From assembly GCA_033439795.1 (NCBI GenBank), contig JAUTDP010000008.1, positions 2,480,001 to 2,544,000 of the forward strand: a stretch of DNA of 64,000 bases, given 5' to 3'. Shown here piece by piece: positions 35,201-47,943 of the stretch. The DNA is from Sordaria brevicollis. Taxonomy: Eukaryota > Ascomycota > Sordariomycetes > Sordariales > Sordariaceae. A program made the position numbers and the translations under genes. The notes under the pieces were generated by a model, which did not search any database, was not told the origin of the DNA, and worked only from the letters and a program-made list of their open reading frames with translations. Within the stretch, counting starts at the first letter, position 1. Each line of letters opens with the position of its first letter.

Positions 35201-37552
35201 CCGAAGGTTATTTGCTGAGCCGAAGGTGACGTCCATGGTTCCGTTGATTCATGCCCGGTACAAGCAAAACATCTGATGGCAAGCTGTTGTTGGCCATGCT
35301 GTACAGCCCATTCTCCCCACTTCCTCACAATTTGGACTTGACGCTCCCAAGTGGATGGGAAGAAGAGGCAGGTCAAGATCAGGGCCTCCATGTACTTCTT
35401 GTGGGAGACGTAAATCTCAATCGCGTCGTTGTGGTCGCCTAATCCGATCATGATGGTTGCCGCCGCATGAACATCGCCACTTTCCAATAACCGCTGCACA
35501 TAGGCTCGCCCAAGCTTATGCTGTGATGCTTGTCCTCCAATGCCACTAAGAGCCAAAAGCATCCAATCAGATGATGTCATGTTCTCTGATCCCATAGCCA
35601 TGATATCGGTTGTGATATCTCCCAGCCATTTCGCAAGCAGAATTCGATTCGTCGACCCCAGGGGATGCCGAGACATTTCATCCCGAATAAGGTCTTCGAT
35701 GTCCTTGTTCCACCCAAAAATTGTGCTCAGCATCTGACGTCGCAGATCATCGTTTGTAAGTCGGACACCATCGTTGATTTGTGGTGTCTTGTAGGGCATA
35801 TCTTGGAGTCGACTTTTGGTAAATTTAAACAGGTCGACAACTTTCGCGTCATCGGGACTGCGAGGCACCTCATGACGCAGCCTAGATGGCCTTCTCGAAC
35901 GATAGTTTGAACTGCCCATAGAGACGGAGCTCGTAGTCGACAAAGATTCCCTATCTCGCCTGTACCGATGGTCCTGTCCAGGCAAACCTGACCTCAGTGA
36001 AGAGCCTGCCGAGATGTACGTGTTCTCCGTCATTCCGCGGGAGATCGCGGATGGAGCATAATGATTCCGTCCCTGTGTATTTGAGTTGGATGATGTAATC
36101 GAGACACTGGATCGACTTCGGCTTGAGGTAGGACTCGTTGGGCGATATCGATCGGGCTCGGACTGCCCTTGAACAAGCCTAGCTAAGGGTGACATGTGAT
36201 CATCGCTCTCAGATAGATCAGCATGAATAGCAATTGGAACTCCGGGGTCGGCGTTATGGCGCATTGCAGCCTGGCTCTTTTCTTGTTCTTCGAGCGAGAT
36301 AGGTGGCGAAGGAGGTAGCAGGTTAGCAGGGTGCTGAACGCTGTTGACCATCATAGCGGGTGCGTTTAGATCGAACTGTTGGACCGAGTTATTTGCCCCG
36401 AGAGTAAATAGAGTAGCTCCTGGCCCATAAACAGCCAAACCCCTGGCATGTTCCAAGGTTGGGATGGTATCGTAAGTAACGTGTTTCGTCCTCACGTCCC
36501 ATGAGATTGTTTCGCTATGATATAGTGTGTCAGCGATCGCAGAAGAGCAGCCGGTACCATAAAAGAAACCAACTCACCCTTCTGAATACTGGATAATACG
36601 ACCGTTTTTGGACCAGCCCATCCAGTTTGGACCTGTAAGATAGTTTTCTGTCCTCTTCAAAATTCTTACCACCTTGGCCGGGTCATCGGCATTATACTGT
36701 TTGGATACACTCCATACACGGAGGTCGCCATCGTGCGTTTGTACAGCCAACATATCTGACTTTTGTCGTGAAGATGAAGCATGCCATGCCAATGTTACGA
36801 TAGGGGAAGGCCCGCGCGAGGTAGTGAGATTGTGAAGAATCGTGAATCTGGGCTGAAGAGTCGCGATCAAGAGCGAGCCGTTTTGGTATCTGCACCAGAC
36901 AGTTAGTTTCATCACGAACCTCAGACTTCATAGAAGCCTTGCACTTACCCAATGGCAAATGTCCTGCAATCTGCTGCCGGCGCAATAGCTGTGATAGCGA
37001 TTTGATCAATAGTTCTTGCAGAAATGTGCTCTGACGTCGTGGGCTCAAAGAGGATCACATTGCCTTGGATGTTGCCTGTTTGCGCCCGATTAGCCATAAT
37101 TGTTACAAAGCTGGAGGAAACTTTCACCCACCAAAAGCAACATTGCCGTTGCGCATCCAAGCAGCGCAGGTAAGATTTTCATACGAGGCAAATCTTGCAA
37201 CCTCATCTCCAGTCATAAGGTCCCACACAATCGCAGTCTGTCCGGCATCATAACTGACAACCAGTCTCCCAGTGCCCATCTCACTGAGGTTGTCGACTGC
37301 TAATAATTGCACCTCTTCAGTATGGCGGGCAAACCTCCTCTCTATCGTCAGGCTGTCATGGTGACAGCATACAATCGAACTGCCTTGGGCATAGAGGAAC
37401 ATGGAGGCCGTGGCTGCACACGGCTCAAAGTACCGGGGGACGGCGCTCGGGGTCGGTGCCATGGCGAAGTCTTGCATGTGGGCAGTCCGTCCCTTGGAAG
37501 AGGCTGGAATCGAGCCGGTACGGCTTCTCGAGATGTGTCCGGGGACCGACAT
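32251..37552 (-). CDS. WD40-TPR scaffold protein, Gemin5-like layout with long disordered C-terminus
   Basis: Exons are 37132-37552, 36949-37075, 36578-36889 and 32251-36514 (minus), giving 1,707 aa. Splice sites are GTGGGT, GTAAGT and GTGAGT donors with CAG or TAG acceptors. Residues about 20-350 contain WD40 blades (TAIVWDL, GDLRVWSV and a Trp-Asp ending near ETISWDVRT). A helical repeat region at about 510-710 (FKFTKSRLQDM through AEALILT-like helices) resembles the TPR part of Gemin5-type WD proteins. The remaining thousand residues are disordered: Ser/Arg-rich, with proline runs up to ten near the C-terminus, then a poly-Ala/Gln stretch. It likely serves as an assembly scaffold, perhaps in RNP or membrane traffic. 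I would not assign a precise role. Confidence 0.83.
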
Positions 37553-38730
37553 GGTGACAAGATATGTGGGGAGGTGTTATTATGTCCTTTGGGTCGAAAG
37601 ATCTAGAGACCAAATTGTTAGCCGGGAGGCTGCATGGGCGGCAGGCCGTATGTACCTTTCGGTCCAGACGTGAAATGGCCAGCCCGGAACTCTCAAGGTG
37701 CATGCCGGGAACGGACGGCGTACAAGAGCAGAACATACCGAGCGGTAGGGAGCTATCACCCTCCGGGACTTCTTAACGAACCAGGACGCGTGGTGAGGCT
37801 ACACAATCCGAACCCTCGTCATCACATGGGACACTATGCTGTCTCTTCCCGCCCAAGCTGTTCCTCCACGTTCAGCACGCCGAGAGTACGAAGCTCGAGG
37901 CTATATTTCGCGGCATACACGGATCAATTTGTTGTGGAATCGACGGCGGTTACGATGGCAATCGTGACTCGAGCTGTTTGCTGAGAGGAGTTTCTTCACA
38001 ATGAGTGTCGGTTGGAAGAGAGAGAGAGAGATCGAAGGCGAGCGGGAAAAAAATTCGGAACTGGTAGGGTTGCACGGGAACGGTCCTGGAAACGAGACAC
38101 ACGGCGCGGGAGACGCAGGAGGCGTGTATGGCAAAGGTCGTAGTTCTGTCTAGACGAGGACGAGAGAAGGAGGGGGCGGTAAGAGGACCTGGCTTCGAGG
38201 TTACCCGCCTGAGGTCATGGAGGAGAGAGAACTTTGAGTGGGATGATGATTCCAAGGAAATGAAGACCCGAGAGCTAGGTGCTGTGCTAGGCGCTTGTCG
38301 TGCTGTGAGATATGCTCTTGTCTGATGATCTCAAACACGCAAACAGCTGGATGTGCGGAGCAAAGGGTAGTTGGTTTGGCAGCGGGTAAGGAGAAAGAGA
38401 AGCAGAGAAAGAGAAGCAGAGAAAGAGAAGAGGTGATGATCATACCTGTGACTTGCACCAACGTGAGTGGTGGTGTGTGGCAGCAGATAAGTTTGGGCGA
38501 ACCTGACGAGCGCTTAGCACAGAGTCTAGGAAGCGGAGGCGAGCTGTCACTGGACAGTGCATATCATGAGAAAGCATCTATAAAATGAACCCTTGCCCAG
38601 TGAGGAGCTGACTCTAGGTTCAGAGCCCAGCCTAGCTCCTAGGCTTAGTCTCTGAGCACAGACCACCCCACAACGACACTCTACCCTACCCTAGGAATTG
38701 GGTGGGTCTCCGCGAACGAAGTGAGAGGAG
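37553..38730. other. Upstream region of the WD40/TPR gene and edge of the repeat block
   Basis: Balanced DNA with AG- and GAGA-rich stretches (38,024-38,034; 38,380-38,430), probably the promoter and 5' UTR of the minus-strand gene. From about 38,620 the sequence becomes repeat-like, with CTAG-rich words. It ends in an imperfect hairpin (CTCCGCG ... GAGAGGAG) directly at the border with the AT-rich block. Confidence 0.5.
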
Positions 38731-38760
38731 GTCTATATCGATTTTGTACGATTTAGCTAT
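38731..38760 (+). repeat. Left terminal inverted repeat of the 17-kb candidate element
   Basis: Begins GTCTATATCGATTTTG and continues TACGATTTAGCTAT. It sits exactly at the switch from balanced to AT-rich DNA, directly right of a GC-rich imperfect hairpin. Confidence 0.65.
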
Positions 38761-41408
38761 AGGCGATAAAACTCCTATATAAATTTTCAATTAAATTAAA
38801 TATAATTTCACATTTATTCTTAAATATCTTTATAACAATAATAAATATTTATAATCTAATAGCGTTAGGTATTTTATCTTCCTTTCAACTTTTCTCTTCT
38901 TTTTTTTTTTTCTCTAATACGTTTTATAATTCTTAATTAATAATTACTTAAGGGTTATTTTCGTAGACAACGAAACGTACTTCTAAGGATTATATATTAT
39001 ATATTAATTAATTTTCATCTAAATATTACTAAATTATATAGGAATTATAGTACAATTTGAATTTCACTCCGGTAATATTTTATATCTCATCGAATAATTC
39101 GAATCTACTACTATATTCGCTATTTTACTATACCCTAACCGGACTTCCTAATAATATATAACTATAATTATTAAATATATTAATTTAAACGAATATTAAA
39201 AATTACAACGTCGGTTTATTTATACTATTATCCGTCTTTTATTTAACCCGGTTAATTTAATAAAGTTTAATAATATTATCCGTCGCCTCTACGTAGAGTA
39301 AATTAAATATATCCGTCGGATTATTTATTAATATAATAATATTATTTTTATTATAATTATTAAATTCGGTAAAAATATTATTTTTTAAATTATTTCGGTT
39401 ATCCTATTTTATAAAATTATAATCTAAATTATCCCTTTAAATCGGTTAAATTAAAAATAAAAGGATATTATTACCCGGTATTATAATACTAAATTACTTT
39501 TTATCGATTAAAACCTCTATAAAATATATTATATTTTTAAAAATCCTTTCTTATATTTAACCTATTTTTAATTCCTATAAGAATAATAAATTTTAAAAGT
39601 ATATAATTTTTAAATATTATATTTATATCCTCCTTAGTCTTAAATAAACTTTATATTACTACTTTTTTAAGTATTTTCGCTCCCCCGAATTCGCTAACTA
39701 TATAATATTTATAATTATTAACGAATTTTATATTATATATTAGTAACGTAATTTCCGATTTAAATTCGCGGACTTTTATTAATTTCGGCGTATATTTTTA
39801 TTCTTTATCCCGTAATTCGGCTATACCGCTATATTAATTAAAAAATCCGAAATATATATACGGACGTATACCGGCTTCTAATTATTTAATAATTTTCTAA
39901 ATTCTCTTCGTATTATCCGTACGTTAATTAATTAGTTTAATATTAATATTATCTTCAATTATATTTTATTTAGCGAAACCTAATATTTCGAACGCTTTAA
40001 ATTCCTATTTATTCCGACCGATTTAATTATATTAAAAACTATTATCTATATTAATAATAAAAATTTAATTAATAAAACGAAGAAGTACTTTATTTTAACG
40101 TTAATTAGGCGAAGGATTCGCTCCCCGATTACCGCCCTTTTAATTATCTAGATTTATTATTCGTATATCCAACCCGCGGACTAAAAACGGTTTTATTAGT
40201 AATTTATTACTCCGGATTCTTAATATCGGATTATTATATTTATTATTATATTAAATATAAAAATAAATATACCCGATATTATCCGTATAATATAATATAG
40301 TAAAATTATATTTTAAAACGTTATTAATTTATAATAACGTTTTGGGCGTATTATACGTAGCGGTAAATTAGGGATAGTTTACTTCTTTACGCCCTATTAA
40401 TATTTTAATAAATTCGGATATTCTTTTAATTTAATTACTTTATATTAGATAAAAACGGATAATAATTTATTTAATTCCGATTTAAAATTTTCGTAAACGT
40501 TATTTATAATTACTAATATTTACGATATAATCTAATTTTAACCCTTTCGCCGTATTAAGCCCGGTAGTTCGTTTAATATAAATTCCAAATTCGGTATTTT
40601 TACCGATAATATTCGCCCTAAAAAATAATCCTAGGAGAATATTAATAAATACGCTATATTAATTATTAATTACTTTAATATATATAAAGTTATTAATACG
40701 AAGTATTTTCGGTCCGCTATCTTCGGGATCCTTTAAAATTAAATCGATTTTATAAATAAAAAGTAAATACGTATAACCTATTATAATAATTATAACCGTT
40801 AATTTAATTAGATAGAAGCATTCCCTAGTAAGGTTAAACTACTATTTAAAGCGCCGAAATTTATATTATAAGTTAAATTACTTTTATTTCGTTTAAATAA
40901 TTTTTTTATAAATTACTTCGGGTTAAACTATCCCTTTAATATCGATTTCCAATTATTATATATCGTCCTTATATTGCCTAAAATTTCGTAGTAAATCGTT
41001 TATATTATAATTGTAAATAAAGCGTTAAATATAATTTATAATTTATTTAACTTTATTTAGCGCACTCCTTTATTATAGGAGTAAAAATATTTAAATATTT
41101 ATAAATAAAATTTTTTCCAAAAATATAGGAAAATTATATCCGATATTAAATTTGTTTATATTAGTAGACGAAATACGATTATTATTAAAATAATAATAAA
41201 TAAGGAATATAATACGTAACCTACCCTATTTATAATTTAGGGGGCCGTATTATATACCGCGTGCCCGTCGGCCCTACTTCCTATTTTAGAACCGCGACTA
41301 ATTAAACGCTGTACCGCCGGTAATAATCGTAAGCGCCGTTAATAAAATTATTCTAAATTTCAACTTCGTAGCGATTTATTTATTCTAATTTAATCCCCTT
41401 ATATTTTA

Positions 41409-41422
41409 TTCCTATAGGAATT
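41409..41422. repeat. Example of the dispersed palindrome TTCCTATAGGAA
   Basis: This is the first clear internal copy. Other copies or close variants lie near 41,441, 46,727, 46,811, 46,889, 46,967, 48,289, 50,349, 51,862, 52,382, 55,848 and 55,897. Variation is mostly C/T or G/A, as expected from RIP of a common ACTCCTATAGGAGT-type sequence. Confidence 0.65.
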
Positions 41423-44336
41423 ATTCACTTCTATATAATTTATTCTTATAGGATTAAAATAATAAAAATAATAATTAAATTAATTAATTCCAATAAGAGT
41501 TAATATATATAGGATTATTTCGACTCTTATTAAAATTAATATATGCGGGTATTTTTTAATTCCTATTAAAATTAATATATACTTATTTATATTTAATTTA
41601 TTAATATCTATTATTTATTATTCGGTATTATATTATTATTATCCGCCCGTTAATTGCCGGAAATTATAATATTCCAATTACGAAATACTAAACTTACTCA
41701 AATCTTAATAATCCTTAGGATAAATATAAATATAACCGTATATAATTTCGTAAATCCTATTAAAGAGACGATATATAGCGTAATATAAATATTTAATTTA
41801 TTTCCGCAAATCCTTTATAATTTATAATTCTACAACCGATTCCGCCTTTTATTTATATACTTTCGTAATATTTACCTAAAAGACTATTTTAAATACGTTT
41901 ATATTAGGGCCGGGAAGGAATTTATAAATATTATTACTTATATTAAACTATCGATAATAAATTTATTTATTCGGCTTCGTATTTATTACATAATTGAAGG
42001 TTAATACGTCTTTAAAAACGGTAAGGGTAGAGGGTTATTTATAAAACCGGACGTAAATATATCGCGCAATAGTAAATTTAATAACTTCGATATTAGCTTT
42101 TAAAGGGAGAATAAAAATTATTTAGATTACGGCTTATATAAAAGTAGTATAGGGTTAGCGGTATAAGGAATTGGGGGCGTAATTATTAAAATAAATTAAA
42201 CGATATTAAATATATATTATTTACCCTTTAATTTTAGGAATATATTTATTATATAAAAACCGGAATAATTAGAAGTCTTCGTCTTTAATATATATTATTA
42301 TTACGGCGTATAGAAATTATAAAAAGGGAGGAAGATAATTATTAAAGAGTTTAAACGAAGGAAAGATACGATTTATATTATATCCGTATATAAATTATAT
42401 ATTATTAATATAGGATTTAGAATAAATCTTCTATATTTTATTAATATATAAATTAAATAATATCGAAATAGTATAATAAATATAAAAAATACGCTCTCTT
42501 TAAATTATTATATATTATTCTATTTATACTGAAATTGGGGCATTTTACCCTTTTTTAATATCTTTACCTTCAATTTAATATATTAATCGAATATTATTTT
42601 AATTTCCGCCCGTATAATAGGAATTCTTATATCCAATTTAATTTCGAAAATGTACATTATATTTTATAACGTTACGTTTTGAAATTTTACGTTCTAAAGC
42701 GCCTCTACGCGATATTTACCAATCTTTAAAAATAATATACGTAATTATATATCGATAAAAACGAGAACTCTCTTTATAAATATATTATTCTACTCTATTA
42801 ATTTATTTATTTTCAATTCTAATTTTTATAAATAAATTAATAATATATAGGGCCCCTTATTTCGCTTTAATATATAAATCTTTTAATTAATATTATTTAT
42901 TATAATAAAGATTTATATATTACGAACGAATTCGAATAATATATTATTATAATACGTAAATATTTAAATATATTAATATATAGTATAATTTTCTATTTAT
43001 AGGGGCGGGGGATTTACTTAGCTTTTTTATATTCCCCGGTTATAAATAAGGTGGAAAATAGAATAAAAAGCGAATTTTATTTATTAGAAATTTATTTCTC
43101 GGTTTTAATTTAAATTAATCTAGCGAATATTACGAAGTTTATAAAATTAAATTATTATAAATTAAAATACGATCCTTCTATTTTAGGGGAGGAATTCGAA
43201 ATATTTATTTAGAATATCGCCGATTATTATACGTCCCGCCGATAATTATTTTATTTAATATATTCCCGAATATTATTATAATAGGGTATTTTAAATAATT
43301 ATTAAATAAAGTTATTATATCCCTTTAATTTACTTTTTCGTTACCCTTAATTTTATCCTTAATAATTTTAACCTTAAATAATATTACCCGTCCGGTAAAT
43401 AAGGGCTAGGTAATAAAGGTTTTATATAATAAAAATAGGGTCCCGGGTATAAATAGAATTTTTAGCGTATAATTAATTATATATCCTATTTACTTTTCCC
43501 GGAGAATAATTTAAATTGCGGGGCGTATTATAACGTTATTAAATATAGAAAATTTATTAATATAAAGGAGGTCGAACGCTTTAATTTCGAAATAGATTTA
43601 TAATTAGAATTAATAATCTTTCGGCTATCGGTTACTTAAGGGGTATTCCGAAGAAAAAACTACTAAAATAATAAATTAATAATAAAATTTAAATTTAATC
43701 GTTTTTAATATTTAAAAATCGAAAAGTTTTAAAATTATATTATATAAGATTAAACGTAAATCTTCGGAATTTAATTTCATTTTTAAAAAGCGAATTTCGT
43801 AAATAACCTATATGCGTTTAATAGGAATCCGAACGTTATAAATTTTAGGGTTCTTTTTTATAATATAATAAAAAAGAAAATTATTTAGAATATCGAAAAA
43901 TAAGAGTAGGTTTCTCTACTTTCGAAGCGTTAATATAATTACTACGAAGAATTAGGTATTATTTATTTAATTAACCTAATTAAATCCCTTTATTAATATA
44001 GGCTCTTAATTAATATTTCGTTTATTATTATAAAGGTATAAATTACCGAAATTACTACTATTTGCGGGCAATTCGTTACCGTATATCGTTTTTATTTTCC
44101 TCTTTTTAAATAATCGCTAAGTAGCGAAGTGCGCCTCTAATTCACTATCCCGACCTTTAAATTCAATATCCTTATAAGATTAATAGCTATTAGAATCGTT
44201 CGGTTATTAGAAGTATAAATTAAACGAGGCTATTAAATATAAATAATAGGATATTTATATATTAAAAATAATGGTATCCGCGTTACTATCCTTAAAAGTA
44301 TCCTCTATAATAATATATTTATTATTCCGTTCGATA

Positions 44337-44728
44337 AATTTACTTATAAAACGAACGATAAATTAAAAGTTTAAAGGTCGTTCGCAATACGCTAAAAATA
44401 CCGAAATATTCGCAACGTAATTAGCGAAAGGTTAAATAAAGTATTTTAATAATTAAATAGTAATATAAAGTAATAAATTAATATCCGTAGGTTATATTTA
44501 GAAGCGTAAATAATAAAAAGTGGAAAATAAAATCTATTTATAAAACGAATAATAAATTAAAAACCTAAAGGCCATTTGTAATACGTTATAAGGATTAAAA
44601 ATATTTATTAATATAATATATAAAAAGCTAAATAAAATATTTTAATAATTAAATACGAAAAGATATAATAATAATTAATAATTATAAGTCGTGTTTAGAG
44701 GCGTAAAAAGTAATAAATAAAAAATATA
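44337..44728. repeat. Tandem duplication, unit about 194 bp
   Basis: The unit beginning around TTATAAAACGAAC (44,344) recurs at 44,538 as TTATAAAACGAAT. Similar order of words follows: ATTTTAATAATTAAATA, then AGGCGTAAA/AGCGTAAA. Differences are largely transitions. Confidence 0.6.
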
Positions 44729-46703
44729 AGGAATAAATTGGAATTGGGAAGGAGGGAGGTCCTAAGAAATAAAATCGAAAGTAAAGTAACCTCGTTTTAT
44801 CTCTTAAATTTTCCGTTAGATTATATTATTTACGAATTTTATTATATATTTTAGCGTTATTAATTATCTTTTTAAAATATATTTTTTATATTATTTTAAT
44901 AATAAATTATATACTAGGGACTTTCCTTATCGAAATAATAATATTTATATAAAACGCTATATAGGGTACTAGAAATAGATATTAAACGGAAATTCCGCGT
45001 AAGTGCGTAAATATATTAAATTAGAATATATCCGATATTTAATTATTAATCTATAATACTGGCGCTAAATTTACCGAGTAGAGTTTATTTACTTTACCGC
45101 CTCTCCTATTTTATAACCGGTTACTAATTGAAGTGTTATATATCCCTAATAATAAACCTATAAAGTAATTTACCCTAATTATATATATATAATTTTTAAT
45201 TTAATATTTACTTTATATTAATTAGCGTATCGAAAAGGGGCCTAATTATATATCGCTATAAGTATAACCGTTAAGTAAACGAATTAATTAAATTCTCGTA
45301 TTCGGTAAAATAGGGTAACCCAACCCTATATCGGTTATATTATTTTATTAATATTTATTTTAAAAATTAAATATAAATAGAAATATAATTCGCTACAATA
45401 ATAATTATTCACCTTTACTTTCTCATTTACTATATATTATAAATTCGTCTAATTATTTTACTATTATATTTTAATATTATTATATACCGAATACGATTAT
45501 AATTACTATAGGCTTATATAGAATTATTAATATTAGGCGGGAAATTATATTTATAATTAATTATTAAAATCTCTAAACCCCAAATATTTAATACTTCTAC
45601 GGCTTTTAATAATACCCGGCCCCTATTTAACCTAATCTTATATTCCTTTAGACTATAAAAGTCAATTATAAAAAGAATAATTTAAATAAAATAAAATAAA
45701 TTCCTTACAATTTATAGGGCGCCCCTATTAATTATCGCTAAAATTAGCCCGGTAAATAATAATATAATCGCGAATATACTTAGCTAAAGCTTCGGGTATC
45801 TAAATTATCGCCTCGTCGTTATATACGTCGCTACCTAAGAATTTATAAATTACTTATATATTTACTACTTTACTAAACCGCTAAACGAATTAATATTCGT
45901 CCTTATTAAAAGAACTATATCCGTTATTATAATACGTATTCTTATAATTTAATTGGGATTCGTATTTATAAATTCTACCCGTATTGTTATCGTTAGGAAA
46001 ATAAACGTAATTATAGAGAGTATTAACTTCCTTTATTTTAAAAGTACTTTTAAATTGCTTTCCTTTAAGTAATTTAAAGGGGGAGCGAAATAATCGAATT
46101 ATATAATTTATAATAACCCGAATAAATTCCTCTAATTCGTAGTCTTTATTACTTATTCCCGTAGAAATTTATTATTTAAAAGGGATTACTATTTAGTTAA
46201 AATATTTTTTTAAAATTTCGCGATAATAATTTATATCGTATAAATTATATTCCCTATTAAATATTTAATTTAATTAAAAACGTCCGGTTTTAAAAATGTA
46301 TATTTCTCCGATAATAATAAAATATTAATCGGTATAAAGTTTTATTACAATTAATATATATTCTAAAATTATAGCATTATAGCCGGTTATTTATATATAT
46401 AGTAAATAGATATAATTACTTATAAATTGCTTAAATTTGCCGAAAAATATATTTATATTAGAATCGTTTTAAATATTACGTACGACTACAATTATAAAAT
46501 AAAATATCTAAATTTATAAATTAAAAACCTTAACGTATTTTCAAATTTAAATTATAACCTTATTTAAAATTCCCTTCGAATTATTAAAAACCCGGTTATT
46601 AAATTTATTAAATAAGGGGTCTTTAACGATTATCCTTATAACTTTCTCTATACGAGCTAAATACTCGCTAAAAACGTCCTTAACCTCGAGAATACTAAAT
46701 TAA

Positions 46704-47013
46704 TTTCTAAATCCCTTAGCGTTTATTCTTATAGGAATTGAAATAAATCCGGTATCGATTAAATTAAATATTTTATTACTAATTTAATCTCTAAATCTTT
46801 TAACGTTTACTCTTATAGGAATTAAAGTAAATCCGGTATTAATTAAATTAAATATTCTATTACCGGCTCTAAATCCCTTAGCGTTTATTCCTATAGGAAT
46901 TAAAATAAATTTAATATCGATTAAACTAAATATCCTATTACTAATTTTAAATCCTTCGGCGTTTATTTTTATAAGAATTAAAATAAATCCGGTATCGATT
47001 AGGTTAAATATTT
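46704..47013. repeat. Tandem array, four copies of about 80 bp
   Basis: The anchor GTTTATTCTTATAGGAATT occurs at 46,721, 46,805, 46,883 and 46,961 in variant forms (spacing 84, 78, 78). Each is preceded by AAATCC(C)TT..GCG and followed by AAATAAATCCGGTAT and a TATTACTAAT-like junction. Each unit carries one copy of the CCTATAGG palindrome. Confidence 0.8.
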
Positions 47014-47922
47014 AAGAATTATTTCCAACGGGAATAATTTTAGGACCTTTTATTCGTTTTTCATTGCGTATACGTAATATTTAAGCGGTAATCGGAAATT
47101 AGGATTTAAAACGTTTATAGCCCTATTAAGCCGCTGAATTAAAATTTATATAATTATTTTTATTATCGGAATTAAGGCCCGGCGGAGATTATTTTAACGT
47201 AATAAAATTATCGTTCGGATCGATAAATTCCTTATTTTTAAAGGCGGATATAATATCGTAAAAGCGAATAAAGTTTATTATTAAGGGGTTAATACCCTTA
47301 TTATTTTTTCTCCTAATCTTTCTATTAATTTCTTTAATATTCGGTACTTTAACCTCCTTATCCTCGACCTTTATTTTAAACGTTTAATTATTCTTCGCTA
47401 AAATACGCGCTATTATAATCCGTTATTTAGCTTTAAATTTTATATTTCTTATAGTAAATTTAATATACCGCTTAATAAAATATATAGTAACGTCCTTTTT
47501 TATTCATTTAAACGTTTTAAAAATCTTTTATACTATATTAAACGAATCTTCGGAATTAATATAATATATACCGATAAAGGGAATAAGGGAATCGAAAACG
47601 TCCTAATTGATTTTATATCCGGTTTTTATAGCCTTTATAACGATAAATAAAAAGTATAAATATATTTCGCCGATAATTATCGCTTTTTCGTCGTAATATA
47701 TAAAAATATTTTATAAGGGTTCGGTAACCTAAATATATTTATTAAAAGTATATAATATTAAATGCTTTGTAACCTTGTATTTATATAGCGTTTTAAAATA
47801 TAAATTAATAGCGTCGGGAATATTCAATAAATCTAATCGGAGGTTAAATATAAATTCGTAAACCTATTAAATAAAAATATTAATATATTATTCTCCTAAA
47901 CGGATTAATGGAAATTTACTTT

Positions 47923-47943
47923 ACGGAGGATTCGCTCCTCCGT
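47923..47943. repeat. GC-rich perfect hairpin in AT-rich DNA
   Basis: Stem ACGGAGGA / TCCTCCGT with a 5-nt TTCGC loop. It has survived in a sequence otherwise stripped of G and C by mutation. Confidence 0.7.

Noticed and set aside
38300..38640. Search for telomere repeats or tRNA remnants at the border of the AT-rich block
   Set aside because: No TTAGGG tracts and no A/B-box pair with a foldable tRNA were seen.
41236..45165. Similar words near 41,270-41,330 and 45,100-45,160 (TCCTATTTTA, then ACTAATT), considered as a pair of LTRs
   Set aside because: Similarity extends only about 55 bp with poor flanks and no TG..CA ends or target duplication.
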